Of a stretch of 64,000 bases of DNA, positions 10,275 to 21,067 are shown piece by piece (position 1 is the stretch's first letter; each line of letters begins with the position of its first letter). The notes below the pieces were generated by a model, which had not been told where the DNA came from, searched no databases, and saw nothing but the letters and a program-made list of their open reading frames with translations. The stretch spans positions 310,001 through 374,000 of the forward strand of contig RBKR01000012.1 of NCBI GenBank assembly GCA_004835665.1. Direction: 5' to 3'. Source of the stretch: Phoma sp. XZ068 (lineage: Eukaryota > Ascomycota > Dothideomycetes > Pleosporales > Didymellaceae). Made by a program: the position numbers and the translations under genes.

Positions 10275-11927
10275 CTAGTGACGAGCAACGAAGCCAGCGA
10301 CGTCAACTAGAGCGCCGGCAGCTGCCACGGCTATGCGACCCCAAGGTACCGATGAGAGCACATACCAGCCTGCAGAGACTGTGTTCCAGACAATTGAGGT
10401 GTTGGTAGGGTCGTGTATGTACTTAAGGTCTGGCGATCGTCCAGTTGCCTTGAGTGGTATGGATGGCTCAAGTACGAGCATGTCGTTCTCGATGGCGTCG
10501 TTGGAGTGGCTGTGGTCGGAATTGCCATTGCAGATGCAGGGATCTATATCCGGTACAGCGGTATGAGTGGCTTCTGCAGTGGCCGCGTTAAGATCCACTG
10601 TAGATTGCGCCTTGTCATTGAATCCAGTTCGCATCTTGAGAACTTCATTACCGACCTGGGACTCTGCGCCGAATACGGTCGCAGTAATCTCCTCAGACAT
10701 GGTAATGTTACAGCCCTCGACCTCAGAAGAGCTGTGGAGTTGAGCAGCTTCGAAAGTTTTGTTGAGATCGCACGCCATCGTGTTGGCGGCCATGAGGTCC
10801 ACCGAGTTATCTTGGCGGATGTGGTGTCCACGTACTGGTGCCGGGAAGGAAGTGATAACTCCAATGGGAGTTTCTTTGTCAATCTTGCTGTAAATGGGCG
10901 AGCCTGGCGGTGTATAGGATGCGAGATCATCTAGAGTTGGATCAGATATTAGTTCACAAGCCGCTCCTAGTATATGCTTACCATCCAGACTATAATGAAC
11001 ATCATCAATGAAGTCATCTTCGCTCTGGTAATCTACCTCCGTGAACAATAAGTTAAACTCTAGCTCGTCGGGTGAGGACAGCGTATCGTGCTCAGAGGAC
11101 TCGTTGATGTAGCTGTGCAGCATGTTTCGCTCAGCTTCACCCAGGATGTCTTCAACGTCCAGGTGGTCAAAAATGTGGCTGAAGTTGACAAACTGCCTCG
11201 AAATATTGTCCCCGCAACCGTCATTGTCGTTGATCGGGATATCAATGGCAGCAGTGACAGGGTCATACTTCTCATCGTCAGTGAATGAAGCATCATTTAT
11301 CTCAACGATGTCTCTTACCTCCTCAACCTTATCCGCTGGCTTATCGAACAGTGCCATTGGTGGGTAGCCAGGTGGAGTGCGAGCTTCGTCTTGCTCCTCA
11401 TCAGAAAGACCACCGTAGGAAAGCGACGGTGACTGAAACAAAAATCCGCCTTCCTTGATGTACTCGCCCTCCTTACCCTCCTCCCAGGTCATGGACTGCT
11501 GAAGGGGAGATGGCATCATCATCAATGGCACCTTCATGTTGGCTCCCATCCGGCGTTTGGTTTCGAGCCAATTACTGTTGTAGTCCTTGCGCTCGTCGGG
11601 ATAGGAGTAGCCGTAAGAGTGGCTCAACTCAACATAGGCGGGGCGGTCAGCCTTGTGCCAGCGCGAACATGGTCGCTCCACTGAAGAGAGCCAGCCATTC
11701 ACATAGAGTGACTCGTAGTCGAGGTCGGATTCATAAGGCGCTGGTTCTGTGAGCTGCTCGTCCTCGTCCTCGTCCTCGCCGGCCGTTGCACCCTGCAGTG
11801 GGTTACGGTCAGCAATGGTAGGCGCTGACAAGTCGGCGGTGGCCTTGTAGACAACAGGCTTGAAGTCCTCGTCTTCATCGTCATCCCAATTGCTGCCAGT
11901 AGCGGAGGTGTACATGTAAGTAGCCAT
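10275..11927 (-). CDS. Acidic, largely disordered orphan protein with hydrophobic C-terminus
   Basis: A 550-codon frame runs from ATG 11927 to TAG 10275. A good intron sits inside it at 10931-10981, with GTAAGC donor, CTAAT branch and CTAG acceptor. It is 51 nt and stop-free, so the frame stays open either way; splicing gives 533 aa with SLDDDLASYTPPGSP across the joint. The protein is rich in Asp/Glu with repeated DEDED runs at residues 15-21 and 51-57 and many Ser/Pro segments, suggesting intrinsic disorder. The last 25-30 residues (VPWGRIAVAAAGALVDVAGF) are hydrophobic and could be an amphipathic helix or tail anchor. No family is recognised. The next gene upstream on the same strand is another acidic orphan. 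Confidence 0.7.
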   Translation of the reverse strand: MATYMYTSATGSNWDDDEDEDFKPVVYKATADLSAPTIADRNPLQGATAGEDEDEDEQLTEPAPYESDLDYESLYVNGWLSSVERPCSRWHKADRPAYVELSHSYGYSYPDERKDYNSNWLETKRRMGANMKVPLMMMPSPLQQSMTWEEGKEGEYIKEGGFLFQSPSLSYGGLSDEEQDEARTPPGYPPMALFDKPADKVEEVRDIVEINDASFTDDEKYDPVTAAIDIPINDNDGCGDNISRQFVNFSHIFDHLDVEDILGEAERNMLHSYINESSEHDTLSSPDELEFNLLFTEVDYQSEDDFIDDVHYSLDGKHILGAACELISDPTLDDLASYTPPGSPIYSKIDKETPIGVITSFPAPVRGHHIRQDNSVDLMAANTMACDLNKTFEAAQLHSSSEVEGCNITMSEEITATVFGAESQVGNEVLKMRTGFNDKAQSTVDLNAATAEATHTAVPDIDPCICNGNSDHSHSNDAIENDMLVLEPSIPLKATGRSPDLKYIHDPTNTSIVWNTVSAGWYVLSSVPWGRIAVAAAGALVDVAGFVARH

Positions 11928-12683
11928 AGCAGAAGTTGTACTTGAAACGATTGAAAGGTGTGGAAAAAGTTTAAGTGTGGCGGCGGTTCAGTAGTGGAAA
12001 GTGTAAGGTTGAGAAATTCCAGGCTCCGTGAATTATTTCGTAGGGAGCTGGGGTGGGGCGCGCAGGAGCTCTGTGGGTCCCGGGTTGTGGTCGAGGTGTA
12101 AGTGGGCTATTACCATGGGTAACGGTTGGAGAAAGTGGGTCTTACAGCCGGTCAGACGTGTGACAGGGTAGAAATATTGCAGCAGGGTCTTTCACCTACA
12201 GTAATTATCAAGGAAATGAAGTGAAAGTAAGGTCATTTTCTCTAGCTGTAGCGCAAACCAATCTTTTGCGCTCAACAGAGCCATGGTTCAATGTCTACAT
12301 TATTCAGTGGTACTAAAAATGAAAAATGAACAATGCATATCAGTAGTGCCATCTGAGGAGCACGGAGTGCACACCTCGTCAAGGCAGGTCTACGAAACGT
12401 CGGATCTGACTGAACCAGCAAGTAGCTGCTTGAACGATAGACAGTTTCGGTTTGAGATAACATTCAGCACGTAGTTGATACTGGGTAAGTGGTTGTAATG
12501 GAGAGAATATTTATATTGAACCCTACTCCTGTGAATGCTGCATCACACAACGCTATAACAAAGAAATCATGAATCGAGTTCTCGTACGTTGAAGTACACG
12601 CTGAAATCTAGTAGGGTATTTATACGAATAAAAAAAGAAGTTCATGAAAGTAAGAGCTGTCACGTTGCAGACTCGGAATGCTA
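11928..12683. other. Intergenic stretch between the two acidic orphans
   Basis: 756 bp holding the promoter of the 533/550-aa gene and the 3' flank of the 813-aa gene. I see no supported gene or element. Confidence 0.5.
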
Positions 12684-15174
12684 TCAAGCAGGCGCAATGG
12701 TCTCGTAAGGGTTGCGTGAAGCAGTGGCGACTGGAGCCGGGTGACGAACGGTTTTGCGCAGTTTCTTCGCAGAACGTAGCACTCCACGAACGACTCGTTT
12801 CGTTGTGCCAATTGCGGTCTGGAATCTGCCTTTGACCGCAGACTTGACCTTTTTGCTCCAGCGTTGGCAAGCGGTACGAGGCCGTACATTGTTGGAAGAT
12901 AGTGAGTACGGCCGATCAAGCTGCACTGCCGGTTGCTGCGTGACATCAATGTGGACGCCCATGTCTGGCTGCCGCTCTTTCGTAAGTAGTGGAGCAGCGC
13001 CGGTCCATATATCGATGAAAGCGCTCGTGTACACCTCTGCGGGCTGTATCGGGGAAACCCCCGATGGTGTCCGGACTTCAATGACAGGGCTTAAGCCATT
13101 GTGAAAGGCGTTGGCAACGCGTACTGGCGTTCGAGGCGCACTAGCTTCATGCTGTTGAGCAGCGGCCTGGTTTATCATCACTGAGACGCCGCTCGCTGGG
13201 TCATGTGATTCTGTACTTGCGAGAATCAAGACTGGCATGCTTACCGTCCGCTCCTGATTAGATGTAACTGCGGAAGACACCTTACGAGCGGGGACCTTGG
13301 CTTCGAGATCGAGTGCTTCAACTAGGCGCAGGTAATCAGACTCAAAGCTCTCGTTGGATGGCTTGGTCGTAACAGAAGCACACCTCGAGAATACCGAATT
13401 GCGAGCGGATAGGTCGTCGCGCGAAGAGCGGCGGGTTAAGGCGCTCACGGGATGGAGGCAGTTCTCAGCGGAGTTTGATTCAAGTTCGGTCAAGGCAGGA
13501 AAAACGGACACGCCTTCATCCAGGAGAGCGATCGCAGGTTCTGTGGCCGTGAGCGCAACGGTTGGTGACGACGCGGCATCCTCAAGAACAACGGTGACAG
13601 CTACTTCAGTACCTTCGGCAACACAATCTGCAGCAGCTAAGGAATATTCTTCATCGTTGCAAGTGTGATCTGCGCGGGCTGTCTGGTCCCTCCGCGCCTG
13701 CTGTCGCTGCATATAATACTCGACAAACTGATCGTGGGGAGTGTTGAGGATCTGCAGTTGATTAGCATTAGTGCTGATGGAGAAGTATGAGTGAGGTTAC
13801 CTTTTGTAATTGCTCGTCCGTGACTAACGGTACAGCGCGAATTGGCGGCTTCGTAGGTGGAGGTTCGGTATCCTCATCATCGCTAAGATCGGCTACTCCA
13901 ACGAACAAAGTTGTCGGCTCAGAAACTACATCTTCACGCTCATCCATAGAAGAAGAGTCTGAGAGGGAAAGACCATCTCCGAGGCTCTTATCAAAGAACT
14001 TGTTGATCTTGAAAATACACTCCTCAGTGCACTGAACCACATCCAACCGGTTCGGTTGACTGCTCTGTTGGCCATGTAGAGTCAAAGGCCCGTACTTCGC
14101 ATCGATTTGGCGAATCAGCCATTCCGCATTATCTCCAATGCCTTCCTTATCATCTGCAGCCACGACTTCACGACGCAGTGCCGACTGTCCGTGCACCATA
14201 GTCTCCCCATGCTCCCACTTCAAGATGCGCCAGTTGCGGTAGTGCACGTTACTATCACCACCATTGTGGGCAGCAGCGAAGCGCAGCTGTAGGTCTTCCT
14301 CCGCGTCAGCTGTGTTGAAGCCGTAAAAATCGGCCTTGTGGCGGTCGAGGCAATCCGGGTGTCCCTCAAAGCGTGGGTCGTGACAATACCTCGGTGCTCC
14401 GTAGTCGACGACATCAACGAAGCCGTCGTTTGCGTCCTCTTCCTCATCACCTTCTGTGATCGCATCGAGAACAGAACTGTGCGACAGAGCACCCTCCAGG
14501 TCGGCGCTGTCATCGGAGTCGGAGTCGAGTTCTCGGTCATCGTGTGGGAAACCCTCGCTATTAGCGTCCGCCATCAATGACGCTAAGGATGATGTGCCCT
14601 CGGAGAGCCTACGCAGCCTGGTGACCTTTTCCATGCCGGTGGTAATCTTGATGCTCGATTTCGGCTGTTCAACGGTGCTTTTGTCCTTCTCGACATCTCG
14701 AAATTTGTATATGCCCGCCAGTGTCGTTGCGTTTGTTGGTACGCACAGTGCCTCTTGTTCTTCATCTCCGTCTTCACCAAGTTGAAGTATATAAACAAAC
14801 TTTGTACCAGTGGGCTTTGTGAGCTCGCTTGTCCCTTTGTTTTGCTCCACACAGCGATCAAGGAGGTAGTCTTGGATATCGCGCTTTGCTCCGTGTCTCA
14901 GCTTGAACAGTGTCTGTTCATTGCCCACCCAGTGGACAGACGAACTTGGAGTTGCACGAGTTTTTGAAGGAAGTCTTGCATCTTGACACTTGCCGAAATG
15001 TGCGAAGGGGTATTCCTTCACTTGACACAGGAATGTCTCCTGTGGCGACACAGTGGTTGATAGTGTACGAGACGGTGCATTCAGGATGACCTCATCGTTT
15101 GATATACACCGTACAATTTCAGAGTGGATGGATGTTCCAGTGAAAGAGCGAGGAAGGGCCGATAATTCCGCCAT
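12684..15174 (-). CDS. Large acidic orphan protein with basic C-terminal tail (two exons)
   Basis: Exon 1 is 13801-15174 and exon 2 is 12684-13751. The intron 13752-13800 is 49 nt with GTAACC donor, GCTAATC branch and CTGCAG acceptor, and it joins two frames in phase 0 (EQLQK to ILNTPHDQF). The start is the ATG at 15174 (MAELSALPRSF), although the frame extends further upstream. The product is 813 aa. The middle has an acidic disordered block (DSDSDDSADLEG, EGDEEEDAND) followed by a better-folded-looking part with CHDPRFEGHPDCLDRHKAD and NWRILKWEHGE. The last about 60 residues are strongly basic (TTKRVVRGVLRSAKKLRK), perhaps a nuclear or nucleic-acid-binding tail. No known domain is recognised. 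Confidence 0.7.
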
Positions 15175-15932
15175 GTCGCTGTTTGATGTGTTGCTTGGTG
15201 TCGTATAAATCTGTCTGCATGAGTAAATCAGGTATGTTCGATTTGCCGAACACGTACAGATGCTGGATACTGCCCGCAAATTGCAGGAAACAGGTCAGAG
15301 ACTGCAATTTTGTTACGAATAGAACAGCTAATTTCGCCGAAGTTATTCTTACTGAGAGCAAGACTCAACCTGACAATAAGCGAGTGCCGCTTGCTATGCT
15401 GATGCGCAGTCGCTCTTGTGAGCAGATGGTCGAGACTGTTGTGAAACAACTAGCAGTCGCTCGAGGGTATGCGCTGTTTGTATCCGCTTGCTTCCGTGTT
15501 GAAGGGTAGTAAATGCTATGGCTAGATTTGCGGCCGGCGGTCGATGCCCAATGATGACCCGTGTGAACAGCGCTTGGCATCGCCATAGCCATGGCGCAAG
15601 CAATGAAAGCTACAAGTGAAAGGTTTCGATTCTATGCAGGATCTTGAGTAACGTCAGGATCCGGTGTACTGTTTGCATTGCGATCAATTCCTTATCATCA
15701 GATCCCATTGCCCTGGTCTGTGCTTCAGTTTCCGCTGCCATGACGTTGGGCCTCATGAAAGGGGGTTTTGCTCAACACGTTAGTGTCAGTATTCGCACGT
15801 AGCTGAGAGAAATGAACTAGAGAAACCGTCCAGATGCTGATGAAGGGTTTGAAAAAATGGTGGGATTGGGGAGTGATCCATCTATGCTCTTTCGGAGTAG
15901 CGACCCTCCACTCTATACTCTCAACACAATTA
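15175..15932. other. Intergenic stretch
   Basis: 758 bp between the start of the 813-aa gene and the stop of the SDR gene. A minus-strand frame continuing to 15725 is read-through beyond the SDR's last intron, not coding. Nothing else is supported. Confidence 0.5.
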
Positions 15933-17022
15933 TTATGTCGACTTCCTGTGCATGACCGTTGCTGCCGCCTACCGCTCGTTAGCAAATCACCCGATCCTAC
16001 CACATGACCTGAACATACCTGGTGATTAGGGAAAACCAGTGTGTCAGCAATGACAACGTTCTCCCTCCTCCCAGCCGTGAAAACAACCACCTCGGCAATA
16101 TCATCTCCAGTCAATGGCTCTACGCCCTCATATACCTTCTTGGCCTTCTCCTTGTCACCTCCGAACCTGACCACACTGAACTCCGTCTCGACCTGCCCGG
16201 GATCAATCTCAATGATCCTAACCCGGCTCGCAATGAGCTCCTTGCGCAGCGCGTCGGTAAACGACCTGACGGCGGCCTTTGTGGCGCAGTAGATGGAGCC
16301 GCCGGGGTATGGCTCACGGCCTGCGATTGAACCGATGTTTATGATGTCGCCGCGGCCGCCGTTGGGGCGGGCGAGGAAGATGGGAAGGATGGCCTGGGTC
16401 ATGGCGATCAGGCCGGTGACGTTGGTTTGGAACATGACATTGATGTCCTCGGCTTTGATCTCTGGTGCCTTGTCCACACCCTTGACGAGGCCACTGTACA
16501 TAATCAGCTTCCACAATCTCTGGCTCGACCATTGGGGTAGAGTGGGGTTGGGATAGTTATGGTAGCAATGGAAATAGAAACATACGCATTGTTCACCAGC
16601 ACATCGATCTCCTTGAACTCGCTCGGCAGGTTGCTCACGAATTGGCCAATTTCTGCGACATTGCTGACATCGAGCTTGACAACATGCACTTTCACGCCCT
16701 TTGCGAATCCCTCAATCTCGCTCTTGACTCCCTTCAGCGCATCCTCGCGCCTTGCAGTCAAGATGAGCTTCAAATCATCGGGTTGCGTGCGCGCAAACTC
16801 CAGCGCAGTACTCTTTCCAATGCCGGAACTGGCGCCGGTAATCAGGATAGTCTTGCCGGCAAGGCGCTTAGCTTGACTCGAACTCATTCTCTTGAAAGCT
16901 GCGGGAAGGTTGAGTTGTGCTGTGGGGGAAGGGAAGCTCGAAACGCGGGGTTTATGACTGATGAGGTTGCGGGAAAGGGCAAGGGTGTTGCGGATAACGT
17001 TTCCTGTGCCGAGAGGACTCAT
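15933..17022 (-). CDS. Short-chain dehydrogenase, YMR226C-like NADP-dependent 3-hydroxy acid dehydrogenase
   Basis: Three exons: 16586-17022, 16019-16493 and 15933-15968. The introns are 92 nt (GTATGT...GTACAG) and 50 nt (GTATGT...GCTAAC...GTAG), together giving 315 aa. The first joint restores NNAGLVKG; the second gives the tail NHQAAATVMHRKST, which resembles the end of yeast YMR226C. The Rossmann motif TGASSGIG starts at residue 62. NNAG, the IGSIAG serine strand and the Y-x-x-x-K pair (YCATK) are all present, so the enzyme should be active. By family it oxidises L-serine and related 3-hydroxy acids or acts as a broad carbonyl reductase. A second in-frame ATG (residue 46) gives a 270-aa protein starting just before the Rossmann fold. 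The first 45 residues are basic, lack acidic residues and look like a mitochondrial presequence. Confidence 0.88.
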
Positions 17023-17394
17023 GTAAGGTACGAGGTGTCAAGACGGGGCAATTGGGTTCTTATGATGGGTTCTCGTGGTGATAGGCGGAGATGCGGGTAT
17101 TCATGGTATGGAGTCGGCCTATCTTAGTCCGGAGGCTATGGAGCTTTGATGGTGGGGCTCCGGAGCACGAATTCAGTGGAGGGGTAATCGTCATCGCTGT
17201 GAGTGTTGCGATGTCGCAAACACTGAAGGTGCGTTGTTGAGGGTTGCAAAGTATAAAAGCATGATACGCGTCACGTTACACGAGCTTTGAAGGTTTGGTC
17301 ATTACTTTCATTTCATTCAATGCCGCCGCAGTAGCTGGTCATTTCTCATATCATAGGGTATCTCAGCATCCACCTTTTCACAGGCACGATACAT
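17023..17394. other. Intergenic stretch
   Basis: 372 bp containing the SDR promoter (its start is 17022) and the 3' flank of the hydrophilin-like gene. I see no gene in it. Confidence 0.5.
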
Positions 17395-17873
17395 CTAGGC
17401 CTTGCCCTTGCGCTTCAGCTCAGCCTCCTCCTCGTCCCTCAGTTGCTGGTCGAGCTTAGCGCCAGCGCTGGGCTCGTTGCCGTGGAGCTTTGCGGGTAGG
17501 GTAGCGTCGACCTTGCGTGCGCGGTCCTCCTCGCTCAGCTTCTCGTCGGGCTCGTTCTCGCGCTTCGCCTCTCGCTCGAGCTTGTTGGCGATGGATCGCT
17601 CATCCTCTGTGGTGTTGTTAGTATGTTGAGGTCTGCTTCCAAAAGGTGAAGAGTATTGAAGGAGCAAATGGATGTCAACGATGCTAACAAGACACGATGC
17701 TAACAAGGACACGATATGGGAAGCTTACTGGAGTCAAGAGCCTGGTGAGAGTTCTCCTTGCCCTCATGGAAACGGTTCTCCTTCTTTGCCTCCTCGAGCT
17801 CAGAGTTTTTGTAGTTGCGCTGGTCACCGGCCTCGTAGACCTGGGAGTTACCGACGTTGGACATGGAAGACAT
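17395..17873 (-). CDS. Small hydrophilin-like charged protein (two exons)
   Basis: Exon 1 is 17729-17873 (ATG 17873) and exon 2 is 17395-17606. The intron 17607-17728 is 122 nt with GTAAGC donor and CACAG acceptor, joined in phase 1 to give HQALDSKDERSIANKL. The 118-aa product has no hydrophobic segment and is very rich in Glu, Lys, Asn and Gln. The C-terminal PAKLHGNEPSAGAKLDQQL followed by an acidic stretch and KRKGKA is a pattern I recall from conserved small ascomycete proteins without a firm name. The composition is like LEA/hydrophilin stress proteins. A minus-strand TATAAA at 17987-17992 lies 114 bp upstream, and an AGGGG stress-element-like motif at 18225-18229. Function in stress is inference. 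Confidence 0.7.
17678..17707. repeat. 16-bp tandem duplication inside an intron
   Basis: ACGATGCTAACAAG occurs at 17678-17691 and again at 17694-17707, followed by a partial third ACGAT. It lies within the 122-nt intron of the hydrophilin-like gene and may explain why that intron is longer than its neighbours. Confidence 0.6.
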
Positions 17874-17986
17874 TATGAGATGTATTGAGGCTTGTTTGGG
17901 ATGATTTGTTGGAGTGAATTGAGGGTGATTGAGGTGAATATGGTGTTGGATAGTGAATCTGGCAATGGTTCGTCGCGTGCAGACCC

Positions 17987-17992
17987 TTTATA
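17987..17992 (-). promoter_or_regulatory. TATA box of the hydrophilin-like gene
   Basis: TATAAA on the minus strand within the palindromic CCTTTATAAAGG, 114 bp upstream of the ATG at 17873. A clear TATA box is typical of inducible fungal genes. Confidence 0.55.
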
Positions 17993-18319
17993 AAGGTCGT
18001 GTGCGAGACCACACAATGATGACGTAGGGTCTATGATCTCATGGTGGAGAAATGAGCGAACAAATTTCGAGCATCGATCAGAAAGTCGATGAAGCACGAT
18101 GATGCGCATGCGGGACGAAAGTGGGCTGGAATGCGTTCCTGGCCGATCTCTGCTGCCATATGTTCCGCTCTTGCGACTTTGTGACGATGTGCGGCTCCAC
18201 CAGGAACTCCTGACAATGCGCGCTAGGGGCGAATTACACAATGTCTTCAATTCTTCAACGCCATCATGTATCAGACTTTCCTATGCCCTGCTATTTACAT
18301 CTCCTGCTGACACATGCGA
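17993..18319. other. Intergenic stretch
   Basis: Upstream part of the hydrophilin promoter and the 3' flank of the carboxypeptidase gene. Apart from an AGGGG motif at 18225-18229 I see nothing specific. Confidence 0.45.
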
Positions 18320-19829
18320 CTACGCAAAACTGCGCTTGGTCAACCATCTATCCACCAGCGCCAGTGCCTCCTTCGGTTTGTCGAACGGCACCAGATGTCC
18401 AGCTCCATTGACAGTACTGAGCGCAAAGGTCGTTTCTCTGCCGCTAGATGTCTCAACCTTGACCTGCTTAAACCATCCGACTTCCTGCTTCCCGTCCTTC
18501 CACGTCTGCTTGCTCTGGGCAACGAATGCTGGCTGGCCCTTCCACGACATCGAGTTGGCCCACTGCAGGTTACCGGCCGTATTGCAGGCAAGATCCAGAT
18601 TGCCTTGGTAAAAAAGGACGTCAATGCCATTCTCCAACAAGTACAGGACCTGTGGCTGTGTGCTGATACCCCCGTCGTTTGTTAGGGAGAAGGCAATTGC
18701 GATTTCCTCGGAGTAGACACTATAGTTGCCAACTGCTTTGGGTACGTGCAGAGCTTCAAACACCCAGGGAAGATTGAGATACTCCCCAATTTTTGGGATT
18801 TCGGGGTAGCAGAGATCATCTCCCGTCTCGCAAGGGTGCGTGATGTCGAAGCGATTGCGGCCTCCTGGGCCAGACTCACCGTCGTAGTGCACAATCACAC
18901 CGTTCCAGCACACTTCTTCGCCGGCAAGACAAATTGCGGGGTCTGGGTGGTCGTAACAGACACGTGCCAACTCTAGGCAGCGAGGAAGATGGGTGGCCAT
19001 GATGTCGCAGCGTGTTTGATTAAATACAGGAGCCTTGACACCAGGGTTTGTTGTACAGAGTGTTTCCCAGTAGCCAAAGGCCGTGTCGAGGGGACTGACG
19101 TAGGCGTTGCCGACGAAGATGGACTGTAGATTCACCTGAGGTCGTTTTGGGTAAAGCAGATTCTGGGAGACAATCTGGGCTCCCAGCGTAGGGACATAGT
19201 GGCCCTGCTACACATCAGCTGGAGGTATTCGAGGCACTCAGAAGACTTACAGCATAGCTCTCTCCCGTGATGTGGAACTCTTTTCCCTGCAGCTTGGGGA
19301 ATACATCGCTTGTGAACAGCTGCAGGAAGTGGTGCATATCCTCAGCGGCAGTAAAGCTCGTCGCCGGAAGCGGTGCACCCTCATCGACGTAGCTGAAGCC
19401 AACGCCCGCCGGCTGGTCAACATAGATGACGTTCGCGTTCTTACTCCATCCATACTCGTTATAGACGGTGCCATTTCCATACTCATTGATCAAACAAGGC
19501 CCATTCTCTTGAAGCATACCGATCATGCCCGATCCACCAGGGCCACCAGTGAGCCATAGCAGAAGCGGGTCTTCGGATGGCATGTCCTGCGACTCGAAGT
19601 ACCAAAAGAAGATGTGTTTGGAGCCAACATCCAGCCAGCCAGTATATTGCTTGGAGCGTGCATCGCAGAGGGTATCATTCTGCTGCTGTTTGATGCGGAT
19701 GGAATGATGCTCTGAGAACTGGCTTTGAAAGGTCTGGAAGCCTTCGACTTCTGGGGTGTCCTGAAAGGGCACCTGGGAGAGCTCAGCAGCGGCAGCTCCA
19801 GCCGCAAACAACAGGGAAAGGAGTCTCAT
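18320..19829 (-). CDS. Secreted serine carboxypeptidase (peptidase S10, carboxypeptidase Y-like)
   Basis: Exon 1 is 19251-19829 and exon 2 is 18320-19204. The 46-nt intron 19205-19250 (GTAAGT...GTAGCAG) splits the active-site motif GESYAG and rejoins it in phase 0; the product is 487 aa. An N-terminal signal peptide (MRLLSLLFAAGAAAAE) indicates secretion or vacuolar targeting. The S10 triad is visible: Ser191 in GESYAG, Asp397 in QGNLDLACN, and His463 in NGAGHLVPFD. The oxyanion/substrate segment WLTGGPGGSG is present but has Gly where most S10 enzymes have the Cys of GGPGCSS. N-glycosylation sequons occur (for example NDT, NGT). It should release C-terminal residues from peptides at acidic pH. 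Confidence 0.9.
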
Positions 19830-20191
19830 CCTTCAATGATATATAAAGAGACAATTGGCCAAGACGACTGCGGGCCAAGACTCGCTTTATATGTGATGAA
19901 TGGTGCCTAAAGATACGGCAATCAAGTGCTGACATCGAGGTACCTGCATGATAACGCAGGATCTCGGCTAGACCTGCCCGTCCCGCGTTGCGACCTTCCA
20001 CTTCGCGACTTCGGTCTTCACTCTCACCATTCCCCACCTAAGACGCGCCATACACCAACTGCGGTCTCATTGCGCGAAGAGAACGCGTCATTGGACAAGG
20101 CACCACTTTTTGGACACTTTCAGACACTCACGCCTCCGCAAGCCACCCCGGCACTCGCTCAGCACATACCACGACGCCCGCACCATTCACT
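19830..20191. promoter_or_regulatory. Divergent promoter region
   Basis: 362 bp between the carboxypeptidase start (minus, 19829) and the histone-fold gene start (plus, 20192). Both promoters must be here. No specific motif is asserted. Confidence 0.5.
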
Positions 20192-21067
20192 ATGCCGTAC
20201 AACAACACCCCCATTGCACCGTCGAAGGAAGTCACGGGCCATGTCTCTCTTCCGCGTAGGTCACTCCAATATATCTGCGAAACATCACACTCCGTCTAAC
20301 ACACCCAAGTTGCACGCGTCCAAAAAATCATCAACGCCGACCCCGAGCGCCTCACCGTCACCAAAAATGCCTCCTTCGCCATCGCCCTAGCCACAGAAAT
20401 GATGATCCAGCACCTCGCCACCACGACACACAACGTCGTCAAAACGGAGCGTAAGCCGCGCCGCAACATCCAGTACCGCGATGTCTCGTCGGCGGTGAGC
20501 AAGACGGATAACCTAGAGTTCCTGGTCGATGTGGTGCCCAAGACAACGCAATACGGCGTGTACAGGAAGAGGAAGGCGGCAGAGGAAGAGGTCGCGGCGC
20601 GGGAGCGGGCAAAGGACGGAGACAAGGCGGACGTCAACGGGAAAGGGAAGGCGGCGGAGGGCGAGACCAGCAAGGTTGCGAGCGCGAACGGCACAACACA
20701 GACAAAGATGGGCGGTATACCGTTAGAGTCGCTCCTAGCTAGAGCCAGCGATGTAGTTGCACCAACAACGACGACGACCACAGCAGCAACGGCGTCAACA
20801 CCGCAGAACGGCACACCACTCGAACCACTAACGAGGAAGGAGCCGGTGCCGCCCGTGCCAGAGCCGGAGGCTATGGAAGTCGACACCGGGGCTGCCGAGG
20901 AGAGGGTTGCGGACAGTGAGGGCGAGGATGATCCTGCGGCTATGCAGATTGAGATGGAGATGCGCGGGCCGCCCCGTCAGAATGGAGAGGAAAAGCCGCA
21001 GATTAGTGCTCCGGCGCCGACTCCGAGAGTGAGTTCAGGAGGGTTCACAGCGATTAATAATCGGTGA
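20192..21067 (+). CDS. Histone-fold protein, DPB3/CHRAC-type (DNA polymerase epsilon or chromatin-remodelling small subunit)
   Basis: Exon 1 is 20192-20255 and exon 2 is 20310-21067. The 54-nt intron (GTAGGT...GTCTAACA...CAAG) joins in phase 1 to give VSLPLARVQKIINADPE, the start of a CBF/NF-YB-like histone fold. The fold covers about residues 18-95 (ASFAIALATEMMIQHLATTT, then RRNIQYRDVSSAV). It is followed by a long low-complexity tail rich in Ala, Glu, Thr and Pro with KRKAAEEE near the fold. The total is 273 aa. Yeast Dpb3/Dls1 and human CHRAC15/POLE4 are the relatives; they pair with a second histone-fold subunit and bind DNA. Whether this one serves Pol epsilon, the ISWI complex or both cannot be told. 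Confidence 0.85.

Noticed and set aside
15725..16018. Extension of the SDR frame past its second exon
   Set aside because: Good GTATGT donor, GCTAAC branch and GTAG acceptor give a short conserved last exon instead; the read-through has no family-like content.
17252..17257. TATAAA on the plus strand
   Set aside because: No plus-strand gene starts downstream of it, so it is not supported as a promoter element.
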